Of a stretch of DNA of 64,000 nt, positions 62,201 through 64,000 are shown piece after piece (the stretch's first letter is position 1; each line of letters opens with the position of its first letter). The position numbers and the translations under genes are program-made. The stretch lies in the NCBI RefSeq assembly GCF_015832195.1, contig NC_052018.1, positions 59,209,666 through 59,273,665 of the forward strand. The letters are read 5' to 3'. A model generated the notes under the pieces. It saw only the letters and a list, made by a program, of their open reading frames with translations. It was not told the origin of the DNA and ran no database searches. Origin of the DNA: Motacilla alba alba. Its lineage: Eukaryota; Chordata; Aves; Passeriformes; Motacillidae.

Positions 62201-62929
62201 TAATGGAACATCTCCTGAACCACTGTACCCCTCCAGCTCCTGATATATTTCCAACATAAAAGCAGGATGCTTTTGTTATTAGAATATTTTAGTTACAGGA
62301 GGTCTTTACAATAGCTTTGGCACATCCTGTACATTCTCTGATAATCACATAAGGAAAACTTTTTTTGGCTCAGGGTCATTTTCATGTCCTTTATCATCAA
62401 TGTACTTTGTCTGCTCTTCCTTTTTCAAGGCTCCCCTGTTTAGTGCATTTAGCTGAGCTTGCAAGTTTTCCAGTTAACTAAGAGTTTTCTTTATTAAATT
62501 TTCCAAATGGGCTGGAACTTCTGCAAGAGGAATCCCTCCTGAGCTATTGCCTCTGCTTCCAGTTCAAGCTGAACAACACAATGCAGATCAGTGTTCACAA
62601 TGAAGCAGAAAAACAGAATTCAAAAACTTAACAATTATCTGGGGCTTTCAGTAAATATGTAATTAGAGCTTGGCTGAAGTCTATACTGCTGTTTTTTTCT
62701 CTCAAGCTTTTCCTTGGCAAGATCTGCAAACTCACCTTTAATGTACTGTTCAGCATTCGAATTTTGTGGAGTTTCTCATTAATGGAGGGGTTTTTGCTGC
62801 GCTTGATAAATGACTTCCTAAGCTCCTTCTTAGTTGACAGTCGACGATCACCAATGGGAGACAGGCTTGCTTGCTCCAATGACTTGTAAAGTCGCTCCAT
62901 TTCATCATCATCATCACACTTTTCCTGGT
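59053..62929 (-). CDS. IPCEF1: IPCEF1, C-terminal two exons (gene continues beyond right edge)
   Basis: Interaction protein for cytohesin exchange factors 1, a PH-domain scaffold that binds cytohesins and enhances ARF6 activation at membranes. The PH domain is N-terminal and not in this window. The exons at 62736-62929 and 59053-59253 join at phase 0 across a 3482-bp intron. They give about 130 residues, including the runs KKELRKSFIKR, NPSINEKLHKIR and KEHDLA plus NQLLDDPKLTA, all characteristic of this protein's C-terminus. The gene is on the strand opposite to OPRM1 and converges on it. A read-through product joining neighbouring CNKSR3 to IPCEF1 is known in mammals and would share these exons. 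Confidence 0.92.
59847..60190 (-). mobile_element. CR1 LINE 3' fragment in IPCEF1 intron
   Basis: cacagaactacagaatgact then gagcttggaagggacttctg is the reverse-complement CR1 tail. It continues through tctggggaaaccttctgtgt and a region ending near gttctttgatgtcctcctca. Diverged and 5'-truncated. Confidence 0.85.
61877..61935 (-). mobile_element. CR1 LINE 3' end remnant in IPCEF1 intron
   Basis: aatcacagaactgctaaggt then tggaaaagacctctaagatcatcaagtccaac is the reverse-complement CR1 tail; about 60 bases. Confidence 0.88.
62736..62929 (-). CDS. IPCEF1: IPCEF1 penultimate exon
   Basis: On the - strand the acceptor ttctttgcag precedes 62929 and the donor is AAG|GTGAGT at 62735. The exon is 194 bp: two bases completing a split codon (Asp if the previous exon ends in G), then 64 codons. 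It starts QEKCDDDDEMERLYKS, continues EQASLSPIGDRRL, and ends NSTLK. The acidic DDDDE run corresponds to a GAT/CAT triplet run at 62901-62916. A frame starting at the internal Met (62900) and running into the intron to 62628 is not the real product. Confidence 0.93.
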
Positions 62930-64000
62930 CTGCAAAGAAAAGAACAAATTGGGTATGAGAACATGAATGTGGCAGCAGATAACAGAAAAGTTAGGTTCAG
63001 CTATTAGGAAGGCTCTTAACCAACTCAAAAAATAATTGTATTAAAGTTAAAACTAAGGGCAATTAGGGTCATTTCTAGGGTAATAATGCCTATGAGAAAG
63101 ACATACTTCCTAACTCACATGTTGTTAAGAATCAGGTAATGATCCAAACAGATGTGAGCTTGTATCTCCACTAATAGAGGGCTGCTTTAATGCTCTGAAT
63201 GTACCACAGACTTTGAACAACTGTCAGTAGCTCTATGTTTGAATGAAACAACTCTGATAGCATCTACACCCATTCATCCCTCCCTGCATGCTACACACAG
63301 TGAATTATGCTTCTACTGGGCAACTCACAAACCAAATTCTCTTTGGTGTGCTGATTCATCACCAGGTTTTGGTAATCATTGAAAAGAGAATTTTTTAAAA
63401 ATGAGCAATTAAAAGAAACATAGAAACATTTCAGGGGCCCCAAGAGAAGGTCCCTAGAAAACAGATTAAAGCAAGAACCCTTGGGGAATCCAATGCCTTG
63501 CTCCTGAGTTTCACAGATTGCAGCAGAGAATTCACTTATAAAGCCTCACAACAAAGCCTTGATTATCTCCACGTTAATTATTCTGTTGGCTCCCAAGCTG
63601 CGGGACCATCTTCCAAGACAGAGAGTATATGAAAGGAAAAGCAAGTAAACAGCTGAGAATAGCATAAAATAAGATGAAAATTTAAGCAAAGGCATTCCTC
63701 AGAATAAAACAACTTAAAAATGAACAGACTGAAATAAAAATGTGCCGGGCATATGTAGGGGCGTTTCAGCAGAAGGACATTTTTAGCAACAGACTGCGCA
63801 ACTCGCTTCTTGTCCTTCAGTCCACACAGCTTCAGTGATCTCTAAAGGAAAATCTTACAGCTATTGCTGTTTTCAGGGTGCTAATGAATCCCTCAAGATC
63901 CACTTTTGGTAACACTTGGTTTTATATCACTGGGGGTAGTGGTGTTGATTCTTCTCAACTGCTTCCCATTGAACTGGCTGGGCACTTTTTTCTTTTCAAG
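62930..64000 (-). other. IPCEF1: IPCEF1 upstream intron, partial
   Basis: No exon of the known protein is recognised between 62930 and the right edge. A CpG-bearing stretch at about 63735-63850 with an acceptor-like - strand sequence is described in the findings. Confidence 0.6.

Larger units (their letters stand above)
59254..62735 (-). other. IPCEF1: IPCEF1 last intron (3.5 kb)
   Basis: GT-AG intron between the two recognised exons. It contains two CR1 3' fragments (59847-60190 and 61877-61935), both in the sense orientation of IPCEF1. An A-rich run with scattered C lies at about 61273-61320. No additional exon was recognised. Confidence 0.85.

Noticed and set aside
62628..62735. Extension of the IPCEF1 exon frame into the intron
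   Set aside because: A GTGAGT donor follows the conserved Lys codon and the next exon continues the known protein at phase 0.

Overview
The window is vertebrate nuclear DNA and almost certainly avian. It carries CR1 LINE 3' ends in several states of decay, two solo LTRs of a widespread bird ERV type, one CpG island at a promoter, and GT-AG introns. I cannot name the species. Two genes are recognised. The mu-type opioid receptor gene OPRM1 lies complete for coding sequence on the + strand, with coding exons at 21273-21592, 35365-35717, 36682-37202 and 42349-42387. The last two exons of IPCEF1 lie on the - strand at 62736-62929 and 59053-59253, and the rest of that gene is beyond the right edge. 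The two genes are convergent, with about 16.7 kb between their stop codons. This fits my recollection of the mammalian order OPRM1 - IPCEF1 - CNKSR3.

Layout. 1-20.8 kb is intergenic. It holds short CR1 pieces, an (AAAAAG)16 array, a long pure (AAGGG) array, one large CR1 fragment (10.85-12.15 kb), a solo LTR with an expanded AAT array (13.76-14.36 kb) and an unclassified GC-richer segment (17.2-18.2 kb). 20.84-22.7 kb is the CpG island with OPRM1 exon 1. Intron 1 is 13.8 kb, intron 2 is 0.96 kb and intron 3 is 5.1 kb. None of the three shows a recognisable CR1 or LTR. From 43.8 kb to 59 kb there is intergenic or 3'UTR sequence with CR1 pieces, a second LTR of the same family in the opposite orientation (55.1-55.7 kb), and a duplicated ~95-bp segment seen at 51.4 and 57.7 kb. 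From 59 kb to the end are the terminal IPCEF1 exons and introns.

The spliced OPRM1 product is 410 residues. The transmembrane core is nearly identical to the mammalian receptor, while the Gly/Pro-rich extracellular N-terminus is divergent and has five N-glycosylation sequons. The final 12 residues come from a tiny separate exon. Without it the exon 3 frame ends one residue into the intron. The points most worth a second look are two candidate alternative C-terminal exons in intron 3, a 41-codon upstream ORF just before the start codon, and the unclassified repeats. I found no sign of a new multi-gene system.
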